64,000 nt of DNA, from NCBI GenBank assembly GCA_900323505.1, contig OOIN01000006.1, positions 1,178,001 through 1,242,000 of the forward strand, written 5' to 3'. Positions 31,217 to 41,594 of the stretch are shown piece after piece. The notes under the pieces are model-generated. The model searched no databases, had not been told where the DNA came from, and was given only the letters and a program-made list of their open reading frames with translations. The number at the start of each line of letters is the position of its first letter. The first letter of the stretch is position 1. A program made the position numbers and the translations under genes. This DNA is from Ustilago trichophora (taxonomy: Eukaryota > Basidiomycota > Ustilaginomycetes > Ustilaginales > Ustilaginaceae).

Positions 31217-33280
31217 ATGTCGCGCTTCCTCGGGAGACTCTCTCGCACCCCGTCCTCGCAGTCGATCAAGACTGTGGCATCTGCAGACCCTCTTCCACCC
31301 AAGACCTCCGAGATCCTCACCAAGCCCGCACCAGGATGTACGCCGAAACCCCTCGAGCCGCTCACCGCCGAACAGGAATCCAAGCTCTCGGAGCTCGAAA
31401 AGTACATTCGAAGCGTCGCTGCCGAGCAACCGCCCGCGGAAGACTACAAAAAGTGGGAGGACAAGTGGTTGAGCGAACACAATCTCTACCAGCGATACCT
31501 TCGTGCGGCCAAGGGCGACTTGGAGAATGCAAAGAAGAGGATCAAGTCGACGCTGGAATGGAGGAGAGACTTCCGTCCCGAGATCATTGCTCCTGGAAGT
31601 GTTTCGCACGAAGCAGAGACAGGTAAACAAGTCGTCTCTGGATTCGATAACGATGGAAGGCCTTTGATCTATCTCCGTCCTGCAAGGGAGAACACTGCTC
31701 CGAGCAACGACCAGGTTCGATACCTCGTCTGGACGCTCGAACGAGCCATCGACTTTATGCCTCCCGGTGTCGAGAACTACGCCATCATCATCGATTACAA
31801 GTCGGCTACGTCGCAGTCCAACCCTTCGCTCTCGACTGCAAGGACCGTCGCCAACATCTTGCAGAACCACTACGTCGAGAGGCTTGGTCGCGCATTCATT
31901 GTCAATGTGCCTTGGTTCATCAACGCCTTCTTCACTGCCGTCACGCCGTTCTTGGATCCGATTACAAAAGAGAAGATTAGATTCAATGCCAACTTGGCCG
32001 AATTCGTCCCCAGGGAGCAGCTGGATGCAGAGTTCGCAGGAGGCAGGTACAACTATGAGTGGGATTTCAAGACCTACTGGGACACTTTGATCGAGGTCGG
32101 CAACATTGCCGAGGATGGTACTCGCAAGACCGGCGATGTCAAACCGGAGGAGGAGGGTGAGAAGACGGTCGATGGATCAGCAGTGCAGAGGCACGCTGAT
32201 GCCATTGCCGCCTCGCAGCTCACCGAAGACGGTGCAACCATCGGGCTTGGTGCTGCAGCTGGTACCACTGCGGCTCTCGCTGTCGTTGGCGGCACCGCTG
32301 CTGCTGCTTCTTCACAATCCACCGACAAGCAATCAGCTTACACCTACCTCCAAAACACCTCGGACTACGAAGACCTGCTCTCCAAGTACGACACCTTCCT
32401 CTTTGACTGCGATGGAGTCCTCTGGTCTGGCGACGAGACCATACCTGGCGTCGTTTCCGTACTTGAAAAACTGCGCCAACGCGGCAAGTCGGTCATCTTT
32501 GTTACCAACAACGCGTCAAAATCTCGTCAGACCTATCTGAAAAAGTTTGCCGGCATGAACATCCAAGCGTCGCTCGACGAGGTGTTCTCCTCGTCGTATG
32601 CCTCTGCCGTCTACCTGAAGAAGGTGCTCGACTTCCCGGCCGATCGCAAGGTCTACGTTTTGGGCATGCACGGTATTGAGGAAGAGCTGGATGCGGAAGG
32701 GATTCTGCACGTTGGAGGAACCAATGAAGAGGATAACATGTTTTTGCCCGCTCTCGACTTTACCTCGTTGCAGAATGAGGATGCCATCGATCCTAAAGTC
32801 GGCGCCGTTGTGTGTGGATTTGACATGCACATGTCGTACATCAAGATTGCCAAGGCTTTCAAGCATCTGACCCGTCCTGGGTTCGACGGACCCGTGGAAG
32901 CCAACGCCACGGGAGGAGGATGCCACTTTATCCTCACCAACGATGACTCTACGTTCCCTGCCAAAGGTGGACCGTGGCCAGGCGCCGGTAGTCTGTCAGC
33001 ACCACTGATTTTTAGCACCAAACGAACACCAACGATCGTCGGCAAACCGCACAAACCCATGCTCGACTGCATCATCGCCACCAAGCAGTTTGACCCCAAA
33101 CGTGCCATCATGGTCGGAGACAGACTCAACACCGACATCGAATTTGCAAAGGCCGGAGGCATCGCAAGCATGCTCGTGCTGACGGGGATCTCCAAGAGGG
33201 ACGAGATCGAAGGTCCCAATGCCAAGACGGTGCCTGATTACCTGATCAACAGTCTGGGTGATCTGGATGCTGTGCCATAG
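31217..33280 (+). CDS. Fusion protein: Sec14/CRAL-TRIO lipid-transfer domain plus Pho13-type HAD phosphatase
   Basis: One uninterrupted 687-residue frame from the ATG at 31217. Residues about 80-310 form a CRAL-TRIO-N plus Sec14 domain (LYQRYLRAAKGDLENAKKRI, TLEWRRDFRPE, YAIIIDYKSATSQSN, RLGRAFIVNVPWFINAFF, PFLDPITKEKIRFN), as in phosphatidylinositol-transfer proteins of the Sfh/Pdr16 type. A Thr/Ala/Gly-rich linker (about 335-385) follows. Residues 390-687 are a complete HAD phosphatase of the 4-nitrophenylphosphatase/phosphoglycolate phosphatase family: FDCDGVLWSGDE (motif I), FVTNNASKSR (II), VGKPHKPMLD (III lysine) and MVGDRLNTDI (IV). No Met occurs between linker and HAD motif I, so the phosphatase cannot start separately. 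The phosphatase should remove toxic side products such as 2-phosphoglycolate; the lipid-binding partner domain suggests membrane placement, which is inference. Confidence 0.88.
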   Translation: MSRFLGRLSRTPSSQSIKTVASADPLPPKTSEILTKPAPGCTPKPLEPLTAEQESKLSELEKYIRSVAAEQPPAEDYKKWEDKWLSEHNLYQRYLRAAKGDLENAKKRIKSTLEWRRDFRPEIIAPGSVSHEAETGKQVVSGFDNDGRPLIYLRPARENTAPSNDQVRYLVWTLERAIDFMPPGVENYAIIIDYKSATSQSNPSLSTARTVANILQNHYVERLGRAFIVNVPWFINAFFTAVTPFLDPITKEKIRFNANLAEFVPREQLDAEFAGGRYNYEWDFKTYWDTLIEVGNIAEDGTRKTGDVKPEEEGEKTVDGSAVQRHADAIAASQLTEDGATIGLGAAAGTTAALAVVGGTAAAASSQSTDKQSAYTYLQNTSDYEDLLSKYDTFLFDCDGVLWSGDETIPGVVSVLEKLRQRGKSVIFVTNNASKSRQTYLKKFAGMNIQASLDEVFSSSYASAVYLKKVLDFPADRKVYVLGMHGIEEELDAEGILHVGGTNEEDNMFLPALDFTSLQNEDAIDPKVGAVVCGFDMHMSYIKIAKAFKHLTRPGFDGPVEANATGGGCHFILTNDDSTFPAKGGPWPGAGSLSAPLIFSTKRTPTIVGKPHKPMLDCIIATKQFDPKRAIMVGDRLNTDIEFAKAGGIASMLVLTGISKRDEIEGPNAKTVPDYLINSLGDLDAVP

Positions 33281-33372
33281 ATGCGTTATCGATACAGCAC
33301 TGTACAAGTACAGAACCGAATAGAATCGAATAGAGCCTCGACCTCCTTACAGGACCACTGTGGCATGTGCAT

Positions 33373-33419
<47 letters not shown>

Positions 33420-33901
33420 CTGGAAATGAGACGGATGCGTCGACGAGTGAGAGAATCTGCCCAACAATCTATGCAGCGAAGATTATCCTTTCGGTCGACT
33501 TGACTTTTGTCATATGGCGTCGCTGAAATGTGCATTACGAACCTTGACTGAGCACGTTTTCGGATCAGCCGCAAGATCTTGCCAATCTTCTTACACTTGG
33601 TCGTGAAGTTAAAGATCTTGTTGAGAAAAGTGTTAGTCGTAGCGAACGAGAGAGCTTTCGAGCCAGCGAGATGTGTTTGATCGATCGACTTGGCTACTTA
33701 AAAGAAGCAGGCGAGTGGCACTCTCTGGCCTTCGACTTGTCTGCTTGCTTCTGTCACTGCTTCATCAAGGCTCGTCATCTTCATAACCCGGCTCTGCCTT
33801 ACTCAAGACAGCCGCATTTCCATCTTACTGACCTGTGGTGCCACTGACATTGTCATCCGTATCAAGACAACACGATCTTCCCCCTCCTCTTCTACTTCGC
33901 T
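33281..33901. other. Intergenic region downstream of the fusion gene
   Basis: Contains a (TG)n repeat and no supported gene. Confidence 0.5.
33371..33415. repeat. (TG)n microsatellite
   Basis: About 20 TG units with one early ATGT interruption. Confidence 0.9.
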
Positions 33902-34452
33902 ATGTCCTGCTTGAAGAAACCAAAAACCACGGTCAAAAGCCAACCGAAGACCGCCGCATTGTCACCCCCCACAGCACAACATCATCAAGGTCGAAGAGCC
34001 CGATCACCAGTTCGCGGCATTACTTCTTCCCACTGCGCCTTCCACCTCCTCAACATGGACTGTCACACTCTACGCTGGAGCCAGTGCCGCCTCGATTCCG
34101 GCCAGCCGTGGCGCCGAACGGGCCTTCGAAATGCAAATCGCGTTTTGCCGAGACGAGACGATTCGTCATCGATCGGCACTGTGCTGGATGTACTGCCTGC
34201 CGCATTGCTGGAATGGGATGCGATGCTCCTGAGGCGGACAGTCGGGCTAAGAAATGCATGCAGTGCCGGATCCGAGGTCCCAAATGCGACTGCGGGGATG
34301 CTTGGCTGGATTTCGATAGGATTTCCGAATACAGCACTCTTTGTGCGCAAGGCATCAGCATCGAGCAAGTGGATCAAAGAGTGTACTGCAAGCAAAAGAC
34401 CACGCAGCTCGGGGGAAGTTGTGACAAGATGAAGCACTATCCGGGTCTGTAG
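33902..34452 (+). CDS. Small hypothetical protein with Zn2Cys6-like cysteine cluster (exon structure uncertain)
   Basis: The frame ending at 34452 encodes a cysteine array CTACRIAGMGCD...KKCMQCRIRGPKC with spacing C-x2-C-x6-C-x11-C-x2-C-x6-C, the exact fungal binuclear zinc-cluster pattern, preceded by basic sequence (KCKSRFAETRRFVIDRHC). That frame has no ATG upstream of the cluster. The first good ATG, at 33902 (MSCLKKPKTTVKSQPK), is in another frame, so a short intron between about 33990 and 34085 is needed; I could not fix its borders. The lysine usual in C-x-x-C-R-x-x-K is absent. Only about 65 residues follow the cluster and no activation domain is seen, so it may be a small DNA-binding or zinc-binding protein rather than a classic regulator. 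Confidence 0.4.
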
Positions 34453-36023
34453 GAGAAGGTCAAAGAGGATGGTGTTGATTGATTTATGACTGCCGACGAG
34501 ATGCGATACTCTGCAGACGATAGAAGCACCTTCCCGTTCTTTTTCTCTCTCGATAACCTTTGTCCTCTTTGTGCCGCGATATAGCTCGGGATGGGTTAAG
34601 TGAGTAGCCTGTCGTTTTCATCAGTCTCATTTGTACAGTTTTCTCTCACAGTAAAGTCTTGATTCTCGCTCGCCGTTATGTGTGCGTTGCGAGGATGAAA
34701 AAAAGTTGGCGAACAAATGTCGTGGTTTAATTCTCAAGACGGCGAAGGAGATGCCTGACGATGCACATCGCCCCAAACAATACTGCCTGGTTGCTCTCGA
34801 CTGTTCCTACTTGGCCCGGCGGCCATGGAAGGGAGAAATGAAGGAGCGTCAACAAAGTGACATTCCATCACGGGAACGAATCCAATCGAATCGAATCGCA
34901 TCGCATCGCATCGCAACACGGATATTTCTTCCCTCCCCGATATGATGCATTGCGATCTCTATACTAATGAAGCGGCAGCAGCAGCAGCCAAAGTGCTGAA
35001 CAGAATGGATGACAAAAAAGTCGGAAAGAAAGAGAGAGGGAGGGAGAGAATTCTGAGCAGTCCGCTTGCACTTGTGAAAGAGGTGCGGGGTAATTCAGGA
35101 ACCGCGCGCGTTGGTCTTCACCCCAGCTTGGCCGCGGTTGCAGCTTTGATTGATACTCGCATCCACAAACTACTTGCAGCCTACAGTACTTTCAAGTGGC
35201 TCAGAAGCTATGTAAGACCCGTCGATAGGGTTAAAAATCTCGACACTTGATGCTCTCACCAGTGCTGGGCGAAGGACAAGCTCCAACAGCGGAACAGAGG
35301 CTAGCAATGGGGAGAGACTGTAAGCAAGAGATCGGGAGTACAACCTGAGCTAAGCTCGAGAGGCAATCGGGAGATTTAGCTTTTTAGCCCTTGACTGAAG
35401 GGTCCAAACTCCAAATTTGGAATCGAACCTTTCGGATCAAAATGAGAGACAGGGGAGACTTTGTGCAGCTTGAACTCTTTTTCTTTTTTTCCCAAGCCGG
35501 ATTCGGCAGAAAAAGCGAGACACTGCAACGCGTCACTGCCTCTGAATCGGAAAAAAAGCTATTTTTTGCGCCGCCGACTGTATTGTATTGGCGAGGCTGG
35601 ATTGGCTGGATAGGTTGTTTCATCGGTCGATCGACTTGCTTGTCAGCATAGCATGCTCTTTTCTGACCCTTGGCGCTCTGTGCTTTTGGTGTCGTTGTTG
35701 TCGTGGGCGAAAAAAAAAGGGAAACGGCGTATGGTTGGGCTACGGTATACGACCACGCCCATGCTACTGTGGGCTACAAAGGCTGTGTGGCGGCAGAGTG
35801 CGGGGTTGTGCAGCATAGTTCAGGAACATGCAGTACACACGCTCTGGATTTGCAGGCGGGGGGCAACAGAGGATGCGGTTTGAGTACGTCGCAAACTTTT
35901 CACGCTGATCCAACAGACGGATGGATGGGATGGAAAGTCGAGATGGCGCCGAGAGAGGAGGCGATGCGAGCCTTAGGCAGGGCAACTCCTACGCCTTTTC
36001 CCGTCTTCCGCTTCGCCAAGATT

Positions 36024-36044
36024 GGTACAGTACAGAGTACAGTG
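36024..36044. repeat. Clustered copies of the TACAGTAC motif
   Basis: GGTACAGTACAGAGTACAGTG: three overlapping GTACAG units in 21 bp, in the gene-poor region. Confidence 0.55.
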
Positions 36045-37939
36045 AAGTAGGCACAGAGTCGACTGCCTGACCTGCTGCTGTGGCTCAAAATTTAGATCTC
36101 CGCCAGAAATGGAGGCGTAAAACCTCTAAAACCAAAAAAAAGAGACCTGCGGGATGAGGCGAATGAACAACACATGCATGCACGAGAGACTGCATGATGG
36201 GAAAAAAACAAAATGCCCTCCCTTGATTCCTTCACACTTCTCTCAACTCCGTCATACACGCAAAAAAAATAATAATAAAAAATCACCGCCCCCCCTCTCT
36301 CTCTCTCTCTCTGCCACAAGGTATTGGATTTCCAGCCCGCCTGACATTGAGGCTCCGAATAGAGCACAACAAACATCATCCAGCCCGATTATATTGCTAT
36401 GCGAGGCTTCGCTTTTGGCTTTCACACAAGAACAAACATCTCTATTCTCGTCGTACGACATTTGCTTTTGCTCTTCGTTCCCCTTTGTGATCTCCTTGGT
36501 CAATTGAGATGGAAAAAGAGGTCAGGGATGCAGAGTACGAGATGATTTGCTTGGATCGCGTTCTGACTGTGTCACTCTGGATCTGGAGCGGCTAAGTGTG
36601 CAGGTTTGTTGCTTTAGGATCAAGTTTGACGAGGGGAGCCAAGCGTCAAAAAGTTCACACACTCACACTCTCTGTTGCTGTGCCCACGGCAATAAATAAA
36701 TAAAATGGTTTTTTCTTCTAGAGACCTTCTCTTGCATCCTGGTCAATTGAGCAGATGTCGATTTATGCGAGCCGTGCCCTTTTCCTTTCGAGTCAAATTG
36801 TCTGCAGTTGAGTGAAATTCTTCTCTCTCTCTCTCTTTCTCCAAAATATCAAATTTCGTAAATATAACTTACTCCTCTTGCAGTAGCAACTTCGCTTAGC
36901 TTTCCAAGAAAAGAGCTAAGCGAGGCAACCTAGCCACCTCTCCTCGTGCCCTGTCAACGCCTTTTTCTTTTGCTGTTTTGTTGTACGGCTCTGATGCCTG
37001 TACAGTATGTGTGCGTGTGTGTGAGGAATCGCGCCCAGCAGGTTGCTGAGTTGCAATATGTCGTCCACTATGAGAAATGTGCGGTTCAGCTCAGTGCTCA
37101 AGAGGTCCAGAATTCCCCGCTCGTCGATCCTCACCCTGACTACCCGTACATACAGTGTGTGCACTGCTGCATCATTCGAAAAGGGCCCTTGCATCTCTGT
37201 TCTACTTTACAGTAGCTCTAGAGTGTAGTGGATACGCAGCGATCCGTACTCCTTAACGTTGTTCCTCTCATGTCAATGCAGAATAGCCAAACCTCGCAAT
37301 ACTTCGATTCCCCGCCTCTTCGTTGTCTTCTTTTGAGCTTTTCTACGGCCATGAGGCATCAAGCGCTCAACCATCATTTTACTTGGGAACGAGAACAAAC
37401 CCTCCCCTTCATCCAGAAAGAGAGAGAGAGAAAGAAGAGTCAAGAGGAGTAAAAGTGAATCAATCTGCAGCATTTTGCGCTGCCGCCCCAAGTTTGGGTC
37501 TCGCCTCGATATGCATCCTAGACCCTCGCCTAAACGACGAGATGCAACGGCGGCTCTGTGTTTGAACTACTGTACAAGACAAGTTTTTTCTTTTATTTTT
37601 CTTTTGTTGCTACAGTATACCCCGCCCTCTCTCCTCCTCCTCTCCCGACACTCCGCCTTGACAGAACTTGGTGGATGGGAAGGGATGGGATGGGCGGCCG
37701 ATGATATACGCCCGTCTCCCGCCCTCGCTGCGAAACCAGCTGATCTTCAAAGCCTCTCTCTACTGCTGTAGTGTGTATTTTGTGCAATCCACTCTTCCCC
37801 GCTTTGGCCCCGCCCTCCTCGTCGTTGTTGAGCTATCCTATACTCTACCTTGCCACTTTTGCTTTCTCTCTCTTTCCATCCATCATCCCTTCTTCAACCA
37901 AACCCCCTTCCCGACTCGACCGACTCGACCTTTCCCTAA

Positions 37940-37973
<34 letters not shown>
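37940..37973. repeat. (ATC)n microsatellite
   Basis: About 11 perfect ATC units, some 340 bp upstream of the MARVEL-like gene start. Confidence 0.9.
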
Positions 37974-38316
37974 TCTTGACCGTTCCATCTTTGATTTCGC
38001 CCCATCACTGCCACCCGGTCGAGTCGTTGTATATAACATCAGCAGCATAACAACCGCAGTCATCGTTTGCATACCAAACGGCAAAGGATCTTGTTGACCC
38101 TCTTTATACCACATCCACATACCCTCCGACCATCGTCAGACAGAGAGGTAGAAACGGGCGTCAACAGCGTCTCGAGTTCATACACAAGACCAGCTTCGAT
38201 TTTCGTGCTTGGTATCAATCCCATATTCTCCCATCTACACCAATCAACCACCATCTTTACGTCTCACACACGCAGCCAAGCTTAGGCCGCCCCCCACCTC
38301 TCCATATATAGCCATC

Positions 38317-39447
38317 ATGGGTCTCCCCACCCGACGATCACTAACGGTGGCCGAACCGGCGCACAACTCGCTGCCCGGCGCCCCTCACCCCAACATCATG
38401 CTCGTCATCCGATTCCTCATCACCGGTCTCGTCTGTCTCCTCTCCCTCGCCACCGCCATCATCTGCATCCTCGTCGTCGACTACTACAACTCGCACGATC
38501 CCATCATTCGCCCTTCTTGGGGTTCTCTCATCTTCCTCATCATCCTCGGCCTTTTCACCCCCATCGTCTATTTCGGTTACAACATCTTCCTCCCCCTCAT
38601 GCCATTCATCCAGTATGGCGACTTCCTCTATTCGCTATTCATGGTCAAGATCGAGCTTCTCCTCCAGTTTGCCATGTGCGTACTGTGGGTTTCGGGAGCC
38701 TTGGCCTACGCGTGCGATTTGAGGGGTAGGGAGAATTGCCAGTTTGACGGATACTGGCACTATGAAAAGCCTGCCAACTTTGGTCATGTTTGCGATCTGA
38801 TCAACTACGCCGTCGGATTCGCATATGCCACTTTTGGTGTTCAGGTGCTGCTGTTCGTTGTAGAGGCTCTCTATGGAGCCTACATCTTCCTCTTCCTCGA
38901 TCAGGAGTCGTTGAACGAACCGCACTTTGAATGGGGTCGTAGGGCGTACAACTATGCTCAGCAGAGCAAGCAGCAACAGCGCCAGGCTGCTATTGGACGT
39001 TCGCCCGTTCGTGCTACCGCGCTGGGAGGTGCAGGTGGTGCAGCTGCTGCGGCTTCGTACAGAGACACGGGTAGGAGGAGTCCCGCTAGCTCGAGTGCCA
39101 ACTCGAGCTCGGGTGTGGGTAGGAGGGGGATGGCTTACAACGACCCAGAGATGGAATCGAGGGCTTCGGCTCCCATCTCGCTCGGTAGCAGGGGCAGGAG
39201 GGGTACCGCGTACGGTGGTATGCAGACCGAAGACGAGGAGTCGCATGTCGGACGCCCGCTGTCGGTGGCTAGTTCCCAAGGAGGCGATATCGGCGGTGGC
39301 CCTCTCGCGGCGGCTGCAGCGGCAGGTGGTAAAGGTCACAGAACAACAAGCTCAAGAGGCGGTTCAAGGAGGGGTGGCTCGCGACGTGGACCCCTCTCGG
39401 ATGAAGAGAGCGGTTGGCATCTCCGTGAGGAAGAGTCGGAGCGATAA
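38317..39447 (+). CDS. Four-transmembrane MARVEL-like membrane protein
   Basis: A 376-residue intronless frame from the ATG at 38317. Four hydrophobic segments lie at residues about 27-54 (IMLVIRFLITGLVCLLSLAT), 68-92 (WGSLIFLIILGLFTPIVYFG), 110-132 (VKIELLLQFAMCVLWVSGAL) and 158-195 (YAVGFAYATFGVQVLLFVVE). The topology, the short loops, and a cysteine pair with charged residues in the third loop (ACDLRGRENCQFDGYWHYEK) resemble fungal MARVEL-domain proteins, which sit in plasma-membrane or vesicle microdomains. The C-terminal 180 residues are Arg/Gly/Ser-rich and disordered with repeated GRRG/RRGGSRRG patches and acidic ends, probably cytosolic and phosphorylatable. The exact family is uncertain; no enzymatic motif is seen. 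Confidence 0.68.
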   Translation: MGLPTRRSLTVAEPAHNSLPGAPHPNIMLVIRFLITGLVCLLSLATAIICILVVDYYNSHDPIIRPSWGSLIFLIILGLFTPIVYFGYNIFLPLMPFIQYGDFLYSLFMVKIELLLQFAMCVLWVSGALAYACDLRGRENCQFDGYWHYEKPANFGHVCDLINYAVGFAYATFGVQVLLFVVEALYGAYIFLFLDQESLNEPHFEWGRRAYNYAQQSKQQQRQAAIGRSPVRATALGGAGGAAAAASYRDTGRRSPASSSANSSSGVGRRGMAYNDPEMESRASAPISLGSRGRRGTAYGGMQTEDEESHVGRPLSVASSQGGDIGGGPLAAAAAAGGKGHRTTSSRGGSRRGGSRRGPLSDEESGWHLREEESER

Positions 39448-40324
39448 ACTTTCATTCTATCCCTTCCCCGGTTTTGGCATCACAAACATACCCTTCCCTT
39501 TCGTCGCCACCAACCATCGATCGTGAACACACACTCTCTCTTTTTCCCCTTTTCTCACTTTCACCTCTGTAAACCTCCCTCACCTCACAAACACCGAGAT
39601 GCAGGACTCTTGCACCCTTCAAAACAGTGCTCGTGCAGTCGCACATCTCAAGCCTTGACAACATTCTCTTACTTAGGCCCCCCTCCTTCATGGTCGCGTA
39701 TAATTCGCATCTCTCACTCTCTCAACCTTATCTTCAGACCTGCTTTTATCTTTCCGCTTTGGTTGCTTCGCTTTCACCTTCTTTCGTTCTAGGCTGCACT
39801 CTTTCGCCTGTTTGCTCTTGCGTTGAATGAATGGATCTGTATCTCTTGATCAATGCTGCCATGGTCTTGTGTGGGTGTTGTGCTTGGATTGTGCGATTGC
39901 GTGAAATGGGGGGCATGGTTAAGGCTGACCGTCGGAAGCAAGGTTCGAATCTTGGGATGTGGCCCAAGTCAAGTCGAGACAATCGCTTCTTGCGAAAAGA
40001 GGGATGGATGAGCAACAGCGAGCTTTTCAATCTTCGAGCACGCGATAGCCCCCGAAGCTGTCCCACAATCAGACTGCTTGTAAAAACTAGCTGGATCATG
40101 ATGAAGAAAACTCGTATATCGCACCGTCCCAGACAAAACCACCCACACCGTTGACGTCAAGATTGTGAGGGGCACTCTGATGCGAGTCATACTGAAGTCA
40201 AAGAGTCATGCAATGCTACGAGGGTATCTATTGATGGGAATGAGCTTAAGAGTACAAATACATATGCAGAGATTGGATGCTTTAAGCAGAGTCGAAAGAC
40301 GAGATATAAAGGGGGGAGGCGAGG
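39448..40324. other. Intergenic region between convergent genes
   Basis: No gene seen. A tRNA-like stretch (GGTTCGAATC near 39940) was examined and rejected. Confidence 0.5.
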
Positions 40325-41224
40325 CTACTTTTTCTTACGCACAAGGCCGAAAGCGTTGGGAGCGTTTTTCTTCTTCTTTGCCGCCGGAGGTGGTGCAGGA
40401 GGTGTCGAAGCGGGTGGTGTGGCGGTCGAAGGAGTGGAAGCGGCTTTCATAGCGAGCAAAGTGTGGATGTCTGGCTCGGCGTCTGCTTCTTCACCTAGCT
40501 TGCGCTTCACCGTCACCCCACCGCTGGAGGGGGTGGAGGTGTCGAGCGCTTTGCCAAAGTACTTTTGCACCAGGGCCTCGTCCTCTTCTTCTGCCTTGGC
40601 TTGTTCTTCTTCCTCTACGCTTTTTGCTGTGAGACCTCCTGGTGCTGTGGGGCCGATAGATTTGCCGTGAAGCTTGGCTAGTACTGCGTCTGTGTCGACT
40701 CTCTCCAGCCGAGCGTTTCGTGTGCGAATGTCCTGGAGCGCATCCAAGATCTCCATCTCGCGCTTCGAGTCCAACGTCCTCGCTTCCAATTGCTTCATCG
40801 GGTCACCTTCCATCTTTTCCAACTTCCTCTCTAGCTTCTCCTCCTCTGTCAGCAGCTTGTCTTCCCCTTCATCGTCACCATCGGCCTCTTTGGTCGGAAC
40901 AAAGTTCCTACTGGCGCCATGCTCAGCCGTGTAATCTGCGTTCTTGGGATCCGTCTTGAACGTGATTTCCGCCGAACACTGTGTGCACTTGATGTAAAAT
41001 CGGAAGATCTTGATGCCGTAGTAGTCTTCGCCCACTACGAGCTCTTTGCGTGCGTTGAACTTCTTTCCCTTGTAGATGTACTCGCCGCAAGTGTTGCAGC
41101 GCATCGAGTAAGGGGCCATGAGACGGACAGTTTGTTGGGCATCCTTGGGCGCTTTGCGACGTGGGATCTTGGAAGGGTCGAAATCTGGTGGGTAGTAGTG
41201 ATTGAGGGCTTTGCGGTCAGCCAT
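40325..41224 (-). CDS. YJU2: Yju2/CCDC94 pre-mRNA splicing factor
   Basis: A 299-residue intronless frame. The N-terminus is the highly conserved Yju2 block: [20 protein letters not shown], then [20 protein letters not shown] and [42 protein letters not shown]. The two CxxC pairs (residues about 43-46 and 80-83) form its zinc site. Yju2 joins the NTC-containing spliceosome and promotes the first catalytic step by docking the branch helix. The middle is a charged coiled-coil-like region ([32 protein letters not shown]); the C-terminus is Lys/Ala/Pro-rich ([17 protein letters not shown]), resembling a nuclear localisation signal. The length is normal. It faces the F-box gene across 370 bp. Confidence 0.93.
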   Translation of the reverse strand: MADRKALNHYYPPDFDPSKIPRRKAPKDAQQTVRLMAPYSMRCNTCGEYIYKGKKFNARKELVVGEDYYGIKIFRFYIKCTQCSAEITFKTDPKNADYTAEHGASRNFVPTKEADGDDEGEDKLLTEEEKLERKLEKMEGDPMKQLEARTLDSKREMEILDALQDIRTRNARLERVDTDAVLAKLHGKSIGPTAPGGLTAKSVEEEEQAKAEEEDEALVQKYFGKALDTSTPSSGGVTVKRKLGEEADAEPDIHTLLAMKAASTPSTATPPASTPPAPPPAAKKKKNAPNAFGLVRKKK

Positions 41225-41594
41225 TGTGGCGAGAGAGGTACTGACGTGTACCGAGACGGAGTATTTGGGATGATGGTGGAAGGCGGGTAGAGAGTGGCAG
41301 ATATGCGAAACATCAAAATTGAGGCTGAGTTCATGTCGAAGTGAACCCTGAATTCACATCGGGGCCCCCGATTTAGAGCTTGGGTCGCTTGACTACTGCC
41401 AATGTGAATTCACAATCGGGAACAAGGTGGAGATCGGGATACGGACAAGTGGAGGAAGCGAGTCCCTATATTGCATGTCGTACAGTACACATTGCCGACG
41501 TTGGCCTTCCGCCACCAAGCTCCTACCATCAAGCACTTCAAAGAACAGGCACAGGAAATGGAACCATAGCATCAGTACGCTCTTACAGGCAGCC
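41225..41594. promoter_or_regulatory. Shared divergent promoter of Yju2 and the F-box-like gene
   Basis: 370 bp between two divergent start codons. It contains a TACAGTACAC motif at 41481. No TATA box is clear. Confidence 0.5.

Larger units (their letters stand above)
34453..38316. other. Gene-poor region, 3.9 kb, no supported gene
   Basis: Frames here are short, low-complexity or repeat-derived. Contents: A/T tracts, a CT repeat at 36294-36312, motif copies at 35181, 36024-36044 and 36998-37008, and an ATC repeat at 37940-37973. The last 400 bp are probably the promoter and leader of the MARVEL-like gene. A non-coding RNA cannot be excluded. Confidence 0.5.

Noticed and set aside
34682..35250. 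Two short plus-strand frames of about 90-100 codons
   Set aside because: Low-complexity composition, no conserved motif and no sign of a shared splice structure.
39915..39980. tRNA-like sequence (GGTTAAGGC and GGTTCGAATC)
   Set aside because: The D-loop-like and T-loop-like boxes are only about 20 nt apart, no anticodon arm fits between them, and the T stem has a mismatch. No acceptor pairing was found.
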